Of a stretch of 14,707 bases of DNA, positions 1-5,871 are shown one piece after another (positions within the stretch are counted from its first letter, which is position 1; the number at the start of each line of letters is the position of its first letter). Position numbers and translations under genes: made by a program. The notes below the pieces were generated by a model. The model ran no database searches. It saw only the letters and a list, made by a program, of their open reading frames with translations, and had not been told where the DNA came from. Origin of the DNA: RGIG3009 sp045578425 (GTDB taxonomy: Bacteria > Bacillota > Clostridia > Oscillospirales > Acutalibacteraceae); NCBI GenBank assembly GCA_045578425.1, contig JAZNKF010000004.1, forward strand, positions 1-14,707, read 5' to 3'.

Positions 1-38
1 TTTATTCAGTTTTCAGGGTATACAAAGCCTTGAATATA

Positions 39-154
39 GTTGGTGTCGATGGCGGTGAGGGTACACCCGTTCCCATCCCGAACACGGCAGTTAAGCTCAC
101 TTGCGCTGACAATACTTGGCTGGTAGCGGCCCGGGAAGATAAGTAGATGCCAAC
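39..154 (+). rRNA. rrf: 5S ribosomal RNA
   Basis: The conserved 5S core is readable: CCCGTTCCCATCCCGAACAC at 66-85 followed by GGCAGTTAAG. The ends were set by helix I, where GTTGGTGTC (39-47) pairs fully, with wobbles, to GATGCCAAC (146-154). This gives 116 nt, the normal size. It sits at the window edge and would be the last gene of a plus-strand rRNA operon whose 23S lies upstream. A strong terminator follows within a few bases. Confidence 0.96.
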
Positions 155-155
155 G

Positions 156-197
156 CAAAGAAAGACCTCGACCAAAAAGTCGAGGTCTTTTCTTTGT
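156..197 (+). terminator. rRNA operon terminator after 5S
   Basis: An uninterrupted hairpin pairs AAAGAAAGACCTCGAC (157-172) with GTCGAGGTCTTTTCTTTG (179-196), apart from small end mismatches, around a CAAAAA loop. The descending arm itself supplies the U-rich tract. It starts 2 nt after the 5S 3' end. Confidence 0.9.
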
Positions 198-239
198 GAG
201 TGAAGAGTGAAGAGTGAAAAGTGAAGAGTGAAGAGTGAA
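198..239 (+). repeat. Heptamer tandem repeat (GAGTGAA)x6
   Basis: Six consecutive 7-bp units fill 198-239. Five are GAGTGAA and the fourth is AAGTGAA. A shorter related run of four units lies at 575-602 in the second copy of the duplicated segment. No ORF with a credible start uses it. It is short tandem repeat DNA of unknown role. Confidence 0.9.
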
Positions 240-242
240 GGT

Positions 243-300
243 GTCGCGCACGGCGCGACGGATGAGAAAGGAAAGCACTTGACAGAAAGGTTGGGTGCTT
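243..300 (+). repeat. GC hairpin plus terminator-like hairpin, copy A
   Basis: GTCGCGC (243-249) and GCGCGAC (253-259) form a 7-bp hairpin. It is followed by an 11-bp stem (273-283 with 290-300) that keeps pairing through three G-U wobbles and ends in a T-run. The second hairpin is copy A of an element also found at 639-671 and 2359-2390. Copy A is the most diverged, but its base changes preserve the stem. Confidence 0.7.
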
Positions 301-330
301 TTTCTTTGTGAAGTAAGATGGGAACGGGTT

Positions 331-461
331 ACACCCTACTCTTGCGGTGCCCAAAAAAGCCGTCGCGCTTCCGCTTTTGCTCGGCTTTTTTGACCGCGGC
401 GCCAACCCTTGCTCCCTGTATCCGCCTCCGGCGGCGGTCGCAAGCGTTGCTCATCCCTCAC
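331..461. other. GC-rich spacer between the two 5S-derived copies
   Basis: No gene is seen here. The stretch contains a large imperfect stem, AAAAAAGCCG near 352-361 pairing with CGGCTTTTTT near 383-392, which could act as a terminator in either direction. It also has a CCGCCTCCGGCGGCGG self-complementary patch near 422-437. Immediately before it, 317-328 is the exact reverse complement of 5S positions 66-77. A 61-codon plus-strand reading frame across it runs into the 5S remnant and is not credible. Confidence 0.5.
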
Positions 462-531
462 CGGCAGTTAAGCTCACTTGCGCTGACAATACTTGGCTGG
501 TAGCGGCCCGGGAAGATAAGTAGATGCCAAC
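462..531 (+). pseudogene. Truncated 5S rRNA remnant (3' half only)
   Basis: These 70 nt are identical to positions 85-154 of the intact 5S. The 5' 46 nt are missing, so helix I and helix III cannot form and the product could not be a functional 5S. The upstream break falls at CGGCAGTTAAG. A rearrangement or unequal recombination between rRNA operon ends would produce this. Confidence 0.9.
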
Positions 532-533
532 AC

Positions 534-574
534 AAAGAAAGACCTCGACTGAAAAGTCGGGGTCTTTTCTTTGT
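534..574 (+). terminator. Duplicated 5S terminator
   Basis: This is the second copy of the hairpin at 156-197. AAAGAAAGACCTCGACT pairs with a descending arm reading GTCGGGGTCTTTTCTTTG. One A-to-G change in the descending arm leaves a T-G wobble, so the stem is retained. Confidence 0.8.
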
Positions 575-638
575 GAGTGAATAGTGAAAAGTGAAGAGTG
601 AAGAGGTGAGGTGTCGCGCAATGCGCGACGGGTTTGGA

Positions 639-671
639 AAAGCACTTAACAGTTTTGTTAAGTGCTTTTTT
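639..671 (+). terminator. Terminator-like hairpin, copy B
   Basis: AAGCACTTAACA (640-651) pairs perfectly over 12 bp with TGTTAAGTGCTT (656-667) around a GTTT loop, followed by a T-run. The 22 bases at 639-660 are identical to 2359-2380. It has no obvious gene upstream on the plus strand except the 5S remnant. Confidence 0.75.
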
Positions 672-748
672 CTTGTTCAAAAAAAGATGGGACGGGTTGG
701 GTTGGTGATTACTTAACTTTTGTCTCGATGGGTGGTACGTAACAAAAA

Positions 749-772
749 GCAATTACCCAATAGGGCAACTGC
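749..772 (-). terminator. Terminator of the zinc-ribbon operon
   Basis: Read on the minus strand, GCAGTTGCCC and GGGTAATTGC form a 10-bp stem in which every position pairs (with G-U wobbles) around TATT, followed by TTTTTGTT. In the plus direction two positions mismatch, so it is oriented for the minus-strand operon that ends at 803. Confidence 0.75.
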
Positions 773-802
773 TCTTTGTTTGAGACGATATTTAATGATT
801 AA

Positions 803-1294
803 TCAAAATAAGGGCGTGTTTTCTTCGTCGAGACTGGCAAAGAACGGTTTATTTTCCATAATGTAATTTCGTATGGCAACGAAATAATATATAGAACCAA
901 TTACACCGATTACCCCACCAATAACAAGGTTGTATATCAAAGTAATGATAGGCCCTGTGAGCGGCTCAAATTTTGCTACAATTCCTTTTGGGTTTTTCAG
1001 CAATTCTTTGCTGTATTGCATGTCTTGAATGGAGGAAATGATGTTTAAAGCACCGACAATCAACATGAACCAACCTTCCATAAAAATTCCACCTAAAACT
1101 TGCAATATTCCGATGACTAACCAAATGATACCGTTTATGTTAAGCCTTTGAGACAGGGTGTTTAGCAACGAGGCGTCGTCAACAGCAAAGCGCTCAACAG
1201 AAGGGGCTGTTTGACTGTTGACAGCACAACCACAGCCAACACAAACTACAGCCTCATCTAATAATTCTTTTCCGCAATGTGTACAGTATTTCAT
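803..1294 (-). CDS. Zinc-ribbon multipass membrane protein (third gene of operon)
   Basis: This 163-residue protein of unknown function starts with a four-cysteine zinc ribbon: C4-x2-C7, then C18-x2-C21 in the pattern CGKE-x-DEAV-x-C. A short linker follows, then about four hydrophobic segments from roughly residue 50 on. The minus-strand reading frame stays open for 63 codons upstream, but that part overlaps the preceding gene. The ATG at 1294 is preferred because GAGG lies 8 nt before it and the zinc-ribbon start matches its two neighbours. It is last of three co-directional paralogues, 20 nt after the previous stop. Its membrane part differs from the DUF4190-like tails of the other two. 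The zinc ribbon probably faces the cytoplasm (inference). Confidence 0.82.
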   Translation of the reverse strand: MKYCTHCGKELLDEAVVCVGCGCAVNSQTAPSVERFAVDDASLLNTLSQRLNINGIIWLVIGILQVLGGIFMEGWFMLIVGALNIISSIQDMQYSKELLKNPKGIVAKFEPLTGPIITLIYNLVIGGVIGVIGSIYYFVAIRNYIMENKPFFASLDEENTPLF

Positions 1295-1314
1295 ATCGTA
1301 TACCTCATTAAAAA

Positions 1315-1674
1315 TCAGTAAGATAGAACAAACGCAATGATTAAGAGGAGCAATATAATAGATAAGGTTGTCGAAACAATTCCGCAAACATATCCTACCT
1401 TTGCTGAAGAAGACCGTATTCCGTTCGTTTCTTCTTTGCTCATTTTTGCCAAAATAATAGCTGTAACCCCAAGTACAAACCAACCAACAAAAAAACTGGC
1501 AATTCCCGTAATTTTAGACCACGTGGCAAGTTGTGATTCGGATTGGGCAGTTTGGGACGGATTGCATGATGTTGCTGATACAAAGGAAGTTGTTCTTTGC
1601 GTCTTGCAACCGCAATTAAGGCAAATAACAGCCTCGTCGGCAATTTCCTTCCCACAATATGTACAAAATCTCAT
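1315..1674 (-). CDS. Zinc-ribbon, DUF4190-like membrane protein (second gene)
   Basis: This 119-residue protein has an N-terminal zinc ribbon (C4-x2-C7 and C18-x2-C21, with CGKEIADEAVICLNCGC) nearly identical to that of the upstream gene. A polar linker rich in Ser, Thr and Gln covers about residues 26-50. Two hydrophobic segments are separated by a short basic and acidic loop (AKMSKEE). This resembles the small two-helix DUF4190-type architecture. The start codon lies one base after the stop of the preceding gene, so translation is probably coupled. No strong separate ribosome site is visible. Specific function is unknown. Confidence 0.82.
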   Translation of the reverse strand: MRFCTYCGKEIADEAVICLNCGCKTQRTTSFVSATSCNPSQTAQSESQLATWSKITGIASFFVGWFVLGVTAIILAKMSKEETNGIRSSSAKVGYVCGIVSTTLSIILLLLIIAFVLSY

Positions 1675-1675
1675 T

Positions 1676-2002
1676 TTACATACCGCTTAATAGAAGGATT
1701 AACGATATGCCCCACCAACACAAGCCGATAATTCCGCACCACAAACCCGTCTTGGCTTTTTTGCACATAACACCACCGGTTTTTTCTTTGCTTTTATTGG
1801 CAAGAATAATGGCGGGGATGCCAAAAGGCGCCAACAAAAGAATGCTGAGGATTCCAAATACGGCTGCTGTTTTTGCTTGTTTCGGCGTTTCAATTGTTTC
1901 GGAGGTAGGGGCTTTGGGTGCCTCTTTTACCGTACAACCGCAACCTGGGCAAATAACCGCTTCGTCTGCAATTTCTTTTCCACATTTTTGACAAAATTTC
2001 AT
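1676..2002 (-). CDS. Zinc-ribbon, DUF4190-like membrane protein (first gene)
   Basis: This 108-residue protein is the promoter-proximal member of the operon. It has a zinc ribbon C4-x2-C7 and C18-x2-C21 (CGKEIADEAVICPGCGC), a short linker, and then two hydrophobic segments flanking ANKSKEKTGG, as in its neighbour. AAAGGAG lies 8 nt before the ATG. A perfect sigma-A-type promoter lies upstream. The near-identical N-termini of this gene and the next indicate tandem gene duplication. The zinc-ribbon plus membrane-anchor layout is widespread in Firmicutes but has no assigned biochemical role. Confidence 0.85.
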   Translation of the reverse strand: MKFCQKCGKEIADEAVICPGCGCTVKEAPKAPTSETIETPKQAKTAAVFGILSILLLAPFGIPAIILANKSKEKTGGVMCKKAKTGLWCGIIGLCWWGISLILLLSGM

Positions 2003-2049
2003 TTTTAATGCTCCTTTGACAATATTATTCGTCGAAAAACGACAAACCT

Positions 2050-2078
2050 ATTATATGACAATATGTCATATTTGTCAA
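2050..2078 (-). promoter_or_regulatory. Consensus promoter of the zinc-ribbon operon
   Basis: On the minus strand TTGACA (2073-2078) and TATAAT (2050-2055) are both perfect consensus hexamers with exactly 17 bp between them. A perfect palindrome occupies the spacer (next entry), so this very strong promoter is probably held off by a repressor. Confidence 0.88.
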
Positions 2079-2101
2079 GAGAAAATATGACACAATGTCA
2101 T
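2055..2101. promoter_or_regulatory. Paired palindromic operators ATGACA-N3-TGTCAT
   Basis: Two perfect 15-bp palindromes lie at 2055-2069 (centre ATA) and 2087-2101 (centre CAA). Their centres are 32 bp apart, about three helical turns. The first lies inside the -35/-10 spacer of the zinc-ribbon promoter. The second lies just upstream of the ribosome site of the XRE gene. Position and symmetry make them the likely binding sites of the XRE protein, repressing both directions (inference). Confidence 0.75.
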
Positions 2102-2114
2102 TGGGGGTGGTTTG

Positions 2115-2333
2115 ATGAAAACGAACTTAAAAGTATTGCGCAAGAACAGAGGATATACACAAATTGCCGTGCAAATGAAAACCGGTATCGAGCAAGCTCT
2201 TCTCTCCAAGTTTGAAAACGGCGAGCGTATTCCTCCCACCGAAACACTTATTCGCTTGGCAGATTTTTATGATGTGAGCATTGATTATATATTATGCCGA
2301 ACCGATATACCGCAGGTCAACAAAAAGCCGTAA
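2115..2333 (+). CDS. XRE-family HTH repressor
   Basis: This 72-residue protein is almost entirely one Cro/CI-type helix-turn-helix. It reads LRKNRGYTQ (helix 1-2), GIEQALLSKFENGERIPP (recognition helix and the typical ENGxRxP turn), and LADFYDVSIDYIL (helix 4-5). The ATG at 2115 follows GGGGGTGG. A TTG codon directly before it is in frame but less likely to be the start. It is divergent from the zinc-ribbon operon, and two palindromes lie between them, so it probably represses itself and the operon. There is no extra sensor domain. Confidence 0.9.
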   Translation: MKTNLKVLRKNRGYTQIAVQMKTGIEQALLSKFENGERIPPTETLIRLADFYDVSIDYILCRTDIPQVNKKP

Positions 2334-2358
2334 TGGGGATTCTTATTTTACGGTTTTT

Positions 2359-2390
2359 AAAGCACTTAACAGTTTTGTTAGGTGTTTTTT
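2359..2390 (+). terminator. Terminator-like hairpin, copy C
   Basis: AAGCACTTAACA (2360-2371) pairs with TGTTAGGTGTTT (2376-2387) using two wobbles, around GTTT, with a following T-run. It probably terminates the XRE gene. Its first 22 bases are identical to copy B at 639-660. A smaller CCGTAA/TTACGG stem (about 2330-2354) with TTTTT precedes it. Confidence 0.75.
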
Positions 2391-2405
2391 GTTTTTATGA
2401 AGATA

Positions 2406-2434
2406 TTGACAAGTGTGATACCTCGTGATACGAT
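2406..2434 (+). promoter_or_regulatory. Promoter of the padR operon
   Basis: TTGACA (2406-2411) and TACGAT (2429-2434) are separated by 17 bp. Around the -10 are repeated GTGATAC units and an ATAC-GAT-GTAT inverted repeat (2428-2438). This symmetry would suit autoregulation by the PadR protein encoded directly downstream (inference). Confidence 0.75.
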
Positions 2435-2458
2435 GTATTATGTGAGAGGAGGTATGGT

Positions 2459-2779
2459 ATGGATATTCAGTTAAAGCGTGGTTTGTTGGACATTTGCGTG
2501 TTGGCGGCTATCAAAAATGAAGATTCTTACGGGTACAAGATTATAAAAGACATGAAGCCTTATATTACGCTTTCGGAATCTACGTTATATACCATCCTGA
2601 AACGGTTGGAAACAGCGCACTTGTTGACGGTGCGCACGGTAGAGCATGAGGGACGGTTGCGGAAATATTACCACATTACCGAGGCGGGGCTTTTGCGGCT
2701 TTCGGAGTTTGAAATCGAATGGGAAGAAATGGTGTCGATTTACCGTTTTGTGACGAAAGGGGATGAGCGTGGTGACTAA
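2459..2779 (+). CDS. PadR-family transcriptional regulator
   Basis: This 106-residue protein has the PadR winged helix. It opens with QLKRGLLDICVLAAI, continues DSYGYKIIKDM and SESTLYTILKRLE (recognition helix), and has a wing EGRLRKYYHITEAG. The short C-terminal helix EFEIEWEEMVSIYRFV is the dimerisation part of the small PadR-s2 type. AGAGGAGG lies 6 nt before the ATG. The 3' end overlaps the next gene, and the order PadR, DUF1700, DUF4097 is a recurrent Firmicutes operon. It is thought to sense envelope or antimicrobial stress, with PadR as its repressor. The inducer is not evident here. Confidence 0.93.
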   Translation: MDIQLKRGLLDICVLAAIKNEDSYGYKIIKDMKPYITLSESTLYTILKRLETAHLLTVRTVEHEGRLRKYYHITEAGLLRLSEFEIEWEEMVSIYRFVTKGDERGD

Positions 2780-3338
2780 ACCGGAATTTTTAGCACAACT
2801 AAAAAGTGGGTTATCGGCGTTGCCGCCAAGAGAACAGCAAGAGAGACTCAACTTTTACAGCGAAATGATTGACGACAGAATGGAAGAAGGACTCCCCGAA
2901 AGCGAGGCGGTGGCAGCTGTCGGTGATGTGGAACCCATTGTTTGTCAAGCGTTGAGCGAAACGGCTGTGCAAAGCGTACCGCAAAAGCGGAAAATAAAAG
3001 CTTGGGAAGTTGTGTTGTTGGTGTTGGGCGCGCCGCTGTGGATTTCGTTAGGTGTTGCGGTACTTGCTGTTTTGCTCTCGCTTTACGTTTCGTTGTGGGC
3101 GGTGATTGTTTCGTTGTGGGCGGTTTTTGCTTCGCTGATTGGCAGTGCTTTGGGCGCTGTGGTTAGCGGAGCGGTTTTGGCTGTCACCGCGAACGTTGCT
3201 TCGGGGCTTTTGGCGGTTTCTGTGGGATGTATTTGCGCGGGACTTGGCATTTTTATGTTTTTTGTTTGCAAGGCGGCAACCAAAGGGGCGATATGGCTTA
3301 CCAAAAAGTTGTTTAAAAGAAAGAAGGTGACGGTATGA
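2763..3338 (+). CDS. DUF1700 (HAAS-type) membrane protein
   Basis: The protein has a cytoplasmic N-terminal helical domain, KPEFLAQLKSGLSALPP then RLNFYSEMIDDRMEEG and SEAVAAVGD, which is the DUF1700/HAAS signature. Three or four hydrophobic segments follow from about residue 80 to 180, then a basic tail (KKLFKRKK). The ATG at 2763 directly abuts AAAGGGG (2756-2762), leaving no spacing. The in-frame GTG codons at 2769 or 2772 lie 6 or 9 nt away and give the family-typical start MTKPEF, so one of them may be the real start. It overlaps padR upstream and shares an ATGA overlap with the next gene. It probably works with the DUF4097 protein as a membrane partner. Confidence 0.88.
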   Translation: MSVVTKPEFLAQLKSGLSALPPREQQERLNFYSEMIDDRMEEGLPESEAVAAVGDVEPIVCQALSETAVQSVPQKRKIKAWEVVLLVLGAPLWISLGVAVLAVLLSLYVSLWAVIVSLWAVFASLIGSALGAVVSGAVLAVTANVASGLLAVSVGCICAGLGIFMFFVCKAATKGAIWLTKKLFKRKKVTV

Positions 3339-4297
3339 GCAAAGCGGCAAAAGGATGGCTTATTACAGCGGCCGTGTTAGTGGCGGCAGGATTTTTTCTG
3401 TTTTTGTTGGTGATTTGGGGTTTCGCCGGTGATTTTACAAAGGCGCTGGTTAAGTACAAAAACAACGAGTATACGATTAGCGAGAGTTATCAGAACATAA
3501 CGCTGGTCACCGACACGGCAGACGTGGTGTTTGTGCCGTCGGAGAACGAGGCAAGTTCGGTTGTTTGTTACGAGCCGAAAAATGCAGAACACGCGGTTTC
3601 GGTGAAAGACGGAACACTGTTTATTGAACTTATTGACACGCGGAAATGGTATGAACATTTGCGGATAAATTTTAGAACGCCCAAAATTACCGTGTCGGTT
3701 CCGCAGGGCGAATACGGCGCGCTTTTGCTGAAATCCGATACGGGTGATATAGATATACCAAAAGGGTTCCAATTTGAGACGGTGGATATTGTGCAAAGCA
3801 CCGGTGACACGGAGTGCGAGGCTTCTGTTTTGGGTGCAATGAGCATTAAAACCAGTACCGGGGATATTGAAGTGGAAAATGCCATGGTTGGTGCACTGAA
3901 TCTTTCGGTATCGACGGGGGAAATTGCGGTAGAAAACGTTTCTTGTGAGGGAGATACCACGATTAGCGTTTCTACGGGGAAAACCGAATTGGAAAACTTG
4001 ACATGCAAAAAGCTCACTTCAAACGGTGACACGGGAAAGATAGTTTTGGACGATGTGATTGTTGCAGAAACAATGTCAATTAACCGAAACACGGGACACG
4101 TGACGTTTGATGGTGCGGATGCGGCTGAAATTTTTGTGAAAACTTCGACGGGGGACGTGAGGGGAACGCTGCTTTCGGAAAAAGTGTTTATCACGCAAAC
4201 GGATACCGGAAGAGTAGACGTTCCCAAAACGATAAGCGGAGGGAAATGCGAGATCGTTACCGATACCGGTGATATAAAACTTTCTATAAAACAATAG
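3335..4297 (+). CDS. DUF4097-family beta-repeat membrane protein
   Basis: This 320-residue protein has one N-terminal transmembrane segment (about residues 7-30) and then a surface or extracytoplasmic beta-strand repeat domain. From about residue 134 to the end there are ten units of 19-20 residues. Each starts with an S/D/N-T-G turn followed by a short beta strand, for example DTGDIDI, STGDIEV, STGEIAV, DTGKIVL, DTGRVDV and DTGDIKL. This periodicity suggests a beta-solenoid, as in the DUF4097 putative adhesin family. The start overlaps the DUF1700 stop by 4 nt, and the operon ends at a strong terminator. The role is unknown; envelope sensing or maintenance is inferred from context. Confidence 0.88.
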   Translation: MSKAAKGWLITAAVLVAAGFFLFLLVIWGFAGDFTKALVKYKNNEYTISESYQNITLVTDTADVVFVPSENEASSVVCYEPKNAEHAVSVKDGTLFIELIDTRKWYEHLRINFRTPKITVSVPQGEYGALLLKSDTGDIDIPKGFQFETVDIVQSTGDTECEASVLGAMSIKTSTGDIEVENAMVGALNLSVSTGEIAVENVSCEGDTTISVSTGKTELENLTCKKLTSNGDTGKIVLDDVIVAETMSINRNTGHVTFDGADAAEIFVKTSTGDVRGTLLSEKVFITQTDTGRVDVPKTISGGKCEIVTDTGDIKLSIKQ

Positions 4298-4304
4298 ATT
4301 TACA

Positions 4305-4338
4305 AACAAAAACACCGAAGAAATTCGGTGTTTTTGTT
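4305..4338 (+). terminator. Terminator of the padR operon
   Basis: A perfect 13-bp stem CAAAAACACCGAA / TTCGGTGTTTTTG (4307-4319 with 4324-4336) closes on a GAAA tetraloop. The descending arm provides the T-run, and TTTT follows. Confidence 0.93.
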
Positions 4339-4386
4339 TTGAAAAGCGCATATAATAATGCTGATTTTGTAAACAGGAGTGGAAGT

Positions 4387-5871
4387 ATGCGCGCGAGTGG
4401 AGTGTTATTGCCGATTTTTTCATTGCCGTCACCGTACGGGATTGGAACACTGGGCAAAGAGGCGTTTTTGTTTGTGGATTTTTTGAAAAAGGCGGGGCAA
4501 CGGTATTGGCAGATATTGCCGCTGAATCCCACAAATTATGGGGATTCACCGTATCAATCGTTTTCGTCGGCGGCGGGGAACCCCTATTTTATTGATTTGG
4601 ACACGTTATGCGAAGAAGGGTTATTGAAGCAAAAAGAGTTTGCAAAAGTGGATTTTGGCAGTGGGGATGCGGTGGATTATGAGAAGTTATACCGCCACCG
4701 TTTGACGGTGCTTAAAAAGGCGTATGCGCGGTTTGACAAAAGTGATGGCGCGTACAGCCATTTTTGTCATGAAGAGACCGAGTGGCTGGAGGAATACGTG
4801 CTGTTTATGGCACTTAAAGAACAACACGGCGGGAAAAGTTGGCGTCAGTGGGAAGAGCCACTGAAATTCCGCGAGCCAAAAGCGTTGGCAGAAGTGCGCC
4901 TTGCTTTGGCAGACACCATGGATTTTTATCGGTTTTTGCAATTTAAATTTTATCGGCAATGGCACGCGCTTAAAGAGTATGCCAACAAGCAGGGTGTTGA
5001 AATTATCGGGGATATGCCGATTTACGTGGCAGACGACAGTGTGGACGTGTGGGCGAACACGGCGCAGTTTGATTTAGACGACGAGTTATTACCGCGCGTG
5101 GTGGCGGGATGCCCACCGGATGCGTTTTGTGAAGAGGGGCAGTTATGGGGGATGCCGGTTTACCACTGGCAATACATGCAAGAAGAGGTTGTTCCGTACC
5201 GTTGGTGGCGGCAACGCATGAAACGCGCGTTGCGGGTATATGATGTGGTGCGCATTGACCATTTTCGGGGGTTGGAATCGTTTTACTGCATCCCTTACGG
5301 GGCGAAAACCGCTAAAAGCGGGGTATGGCGCAAAGGACCGGGTATGGATTTGATTCGCGCGCTGAAAAGTGATTACGGTTCCCCGTTGCCGATTATTGCC
5401 GAGGATTTGGGGTTTTCTACCCAAGCGGTGATTGATTTGTTGGCAGAATCGGGATTCCCGGGAATGAAAATACTGCAATTTGCCTTTAACCCGCACGAGG
5501 AGAGCGAATATCTGCCGCACAATCATCCGAAAAACTGCGTGGTATATACCGGCACACACGACAACGATACGGTGTTGGGGTGGGCATCTACTGCCACTGC
5601 CGCGGAACCGGTATACGCCAAGCAGTATTTGAACGTAAAAAGTACTGCCGCGTTGCCGTGGGCGATGATACGCGCCGCAATGATGTCTACCGCCGATACC
5701 GCCATTGTGCCGATGGCGGATTGCTTGGGATTGGGAAGCGAGGCGCGCATTAACACGCCCTCTACCTTGGGGAACAACTGGCAGTGGCGCATGAGTGAGG
5801 GCGCTATGAGTGACGAGTTGGCAAAAAAATTGCGGAAAGTTACGGAAATATATTGTCGGTTGGCAAAATGA
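4387..5871 (+). CDS. malQ: 4-alpha-glucanotransferase (amylomaltase, GH77)
   Basis: This 494-residue cytoplasmic enzyme transfers alpha-1,4-glucan segments between maltodextrins, feeding glycogen and maltose metabolism. It begins with the family start RASGVLLPIFSLPSPYGIG and continues YWQILPLNPT and DSPYQSFSSAAGNPYFIDL. The GH77 catalytic residues are all present: nucleophile Asp291 in RIDHFRG, acid/base Glu339 in IIAEDLG, and Asp392 in GTHDND. These are close to the amylomaltase numbering 293/340/395. The ATG at 4387 has AGGAG 7 nt upstream and TATAAT at 4351-4356 as a likely -10 with a poor -35. An in-frame TTG further up lies inside the preceding terminator and is not used. It is monocistronic, and length is normal. 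Confidence 0.96.
   Translation: MRASGVLLPIFSLPSPYGIGTLGKEAFLFVDFLKKAGQRYWQILPLNPTNYGDSPYQSFSSAAGNPYFIDLDTLCEEGLLKQKEFAKVDFGSGDAVDYEKLYRHRLTVLKKAYARFDKSDGAYSHFCHEETEWLEEYVLFMALKEQHGGKSWRQWEEPLKFREPKALAEVRLALADTMDFYRFLQFKFYRQWHALKEYANKQGVEIIGDMPIYVADDSVDVWANTAQFDLDDELLPRVVAGCPPDAFCEEGQLWGMPVYHWQYMQEEVVPYRWWRQRMKRALRVYDVVRIDHFRGLESFYCIPYGAKTAKSGVWRKGPGMDLIRALKSDYGSPLPIIAEDLGFSTQAVIDLLAESGFPGMKILQFAFNPHEESEYLPHNHPKNCVVYTGTHDNDTVLGWASTATAAEPVYAKQYLNVKSTAALPWAMIRAAMMSTADTAIVPMADCLGLGSEARINTPSTLGNNWQWRMSEGAMSDELAKKLRKVTEIYCRLAK

Larger units (their letters stand above)
85..699 (+). repeat. Imperfect tandem duplication of 5S 3' half plus trailer
   Basis: The segment 85 to about 330 is repeated at 462 to about 699 (offset 377 at the left edge). 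In order, both copies hold the 3' 70 nt of 5S, the hairpin terminator, a run of 7-bp GAGTGAA-type units, a GTCGCGC-N3-GCGCGAC hairpin, a terminator-like hairpin beginning AAAGCACTT, and a GATGGGaACGGGTT motif. The 5S part is identical over 70 of 70 bases, while the trailer has diverged by substitutions and small indels. Some substitutions keep the stems paired, for example the loop ACG/AAT of the GC hairpin. Confidence 0.85.

Noticed and set aside
1..38. End of the 23S rRNA gene
   Set aside because: The position fits a 23S-5S spacer, but no conserved 23S 3' end can be recognised in 38 bases.
198..239. Possible CRISPR-like array
   Set aside because: The 7-bp units are contiguous with no spacers. 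This is a simple tandem repeat.
318..503. A 61-codon plus-strand reading frame between the two 5S copies
   Set aside because: It runs into the 5S remnant, has no ribosome site, and its composition follows the GC-rich spacer and rRNA rather than a protein.
1295..1483. 63-codon upstream extension of the third zinc-ribbon gene
   Set aside because: It overlaps the preceding coding gene in another frame. The internal ATG at 1294 has a ribosome site and starts at the same zinc-ribbon position as both paralogues.
4339..4386. In-frame TTG start extending MalQ by 16 residues
   Set aside because: It lies inside the preceding terminator stem and upstream of the TATAAT. The ATG at 4387 has a good ribosome site and the family-typical N-terminus.
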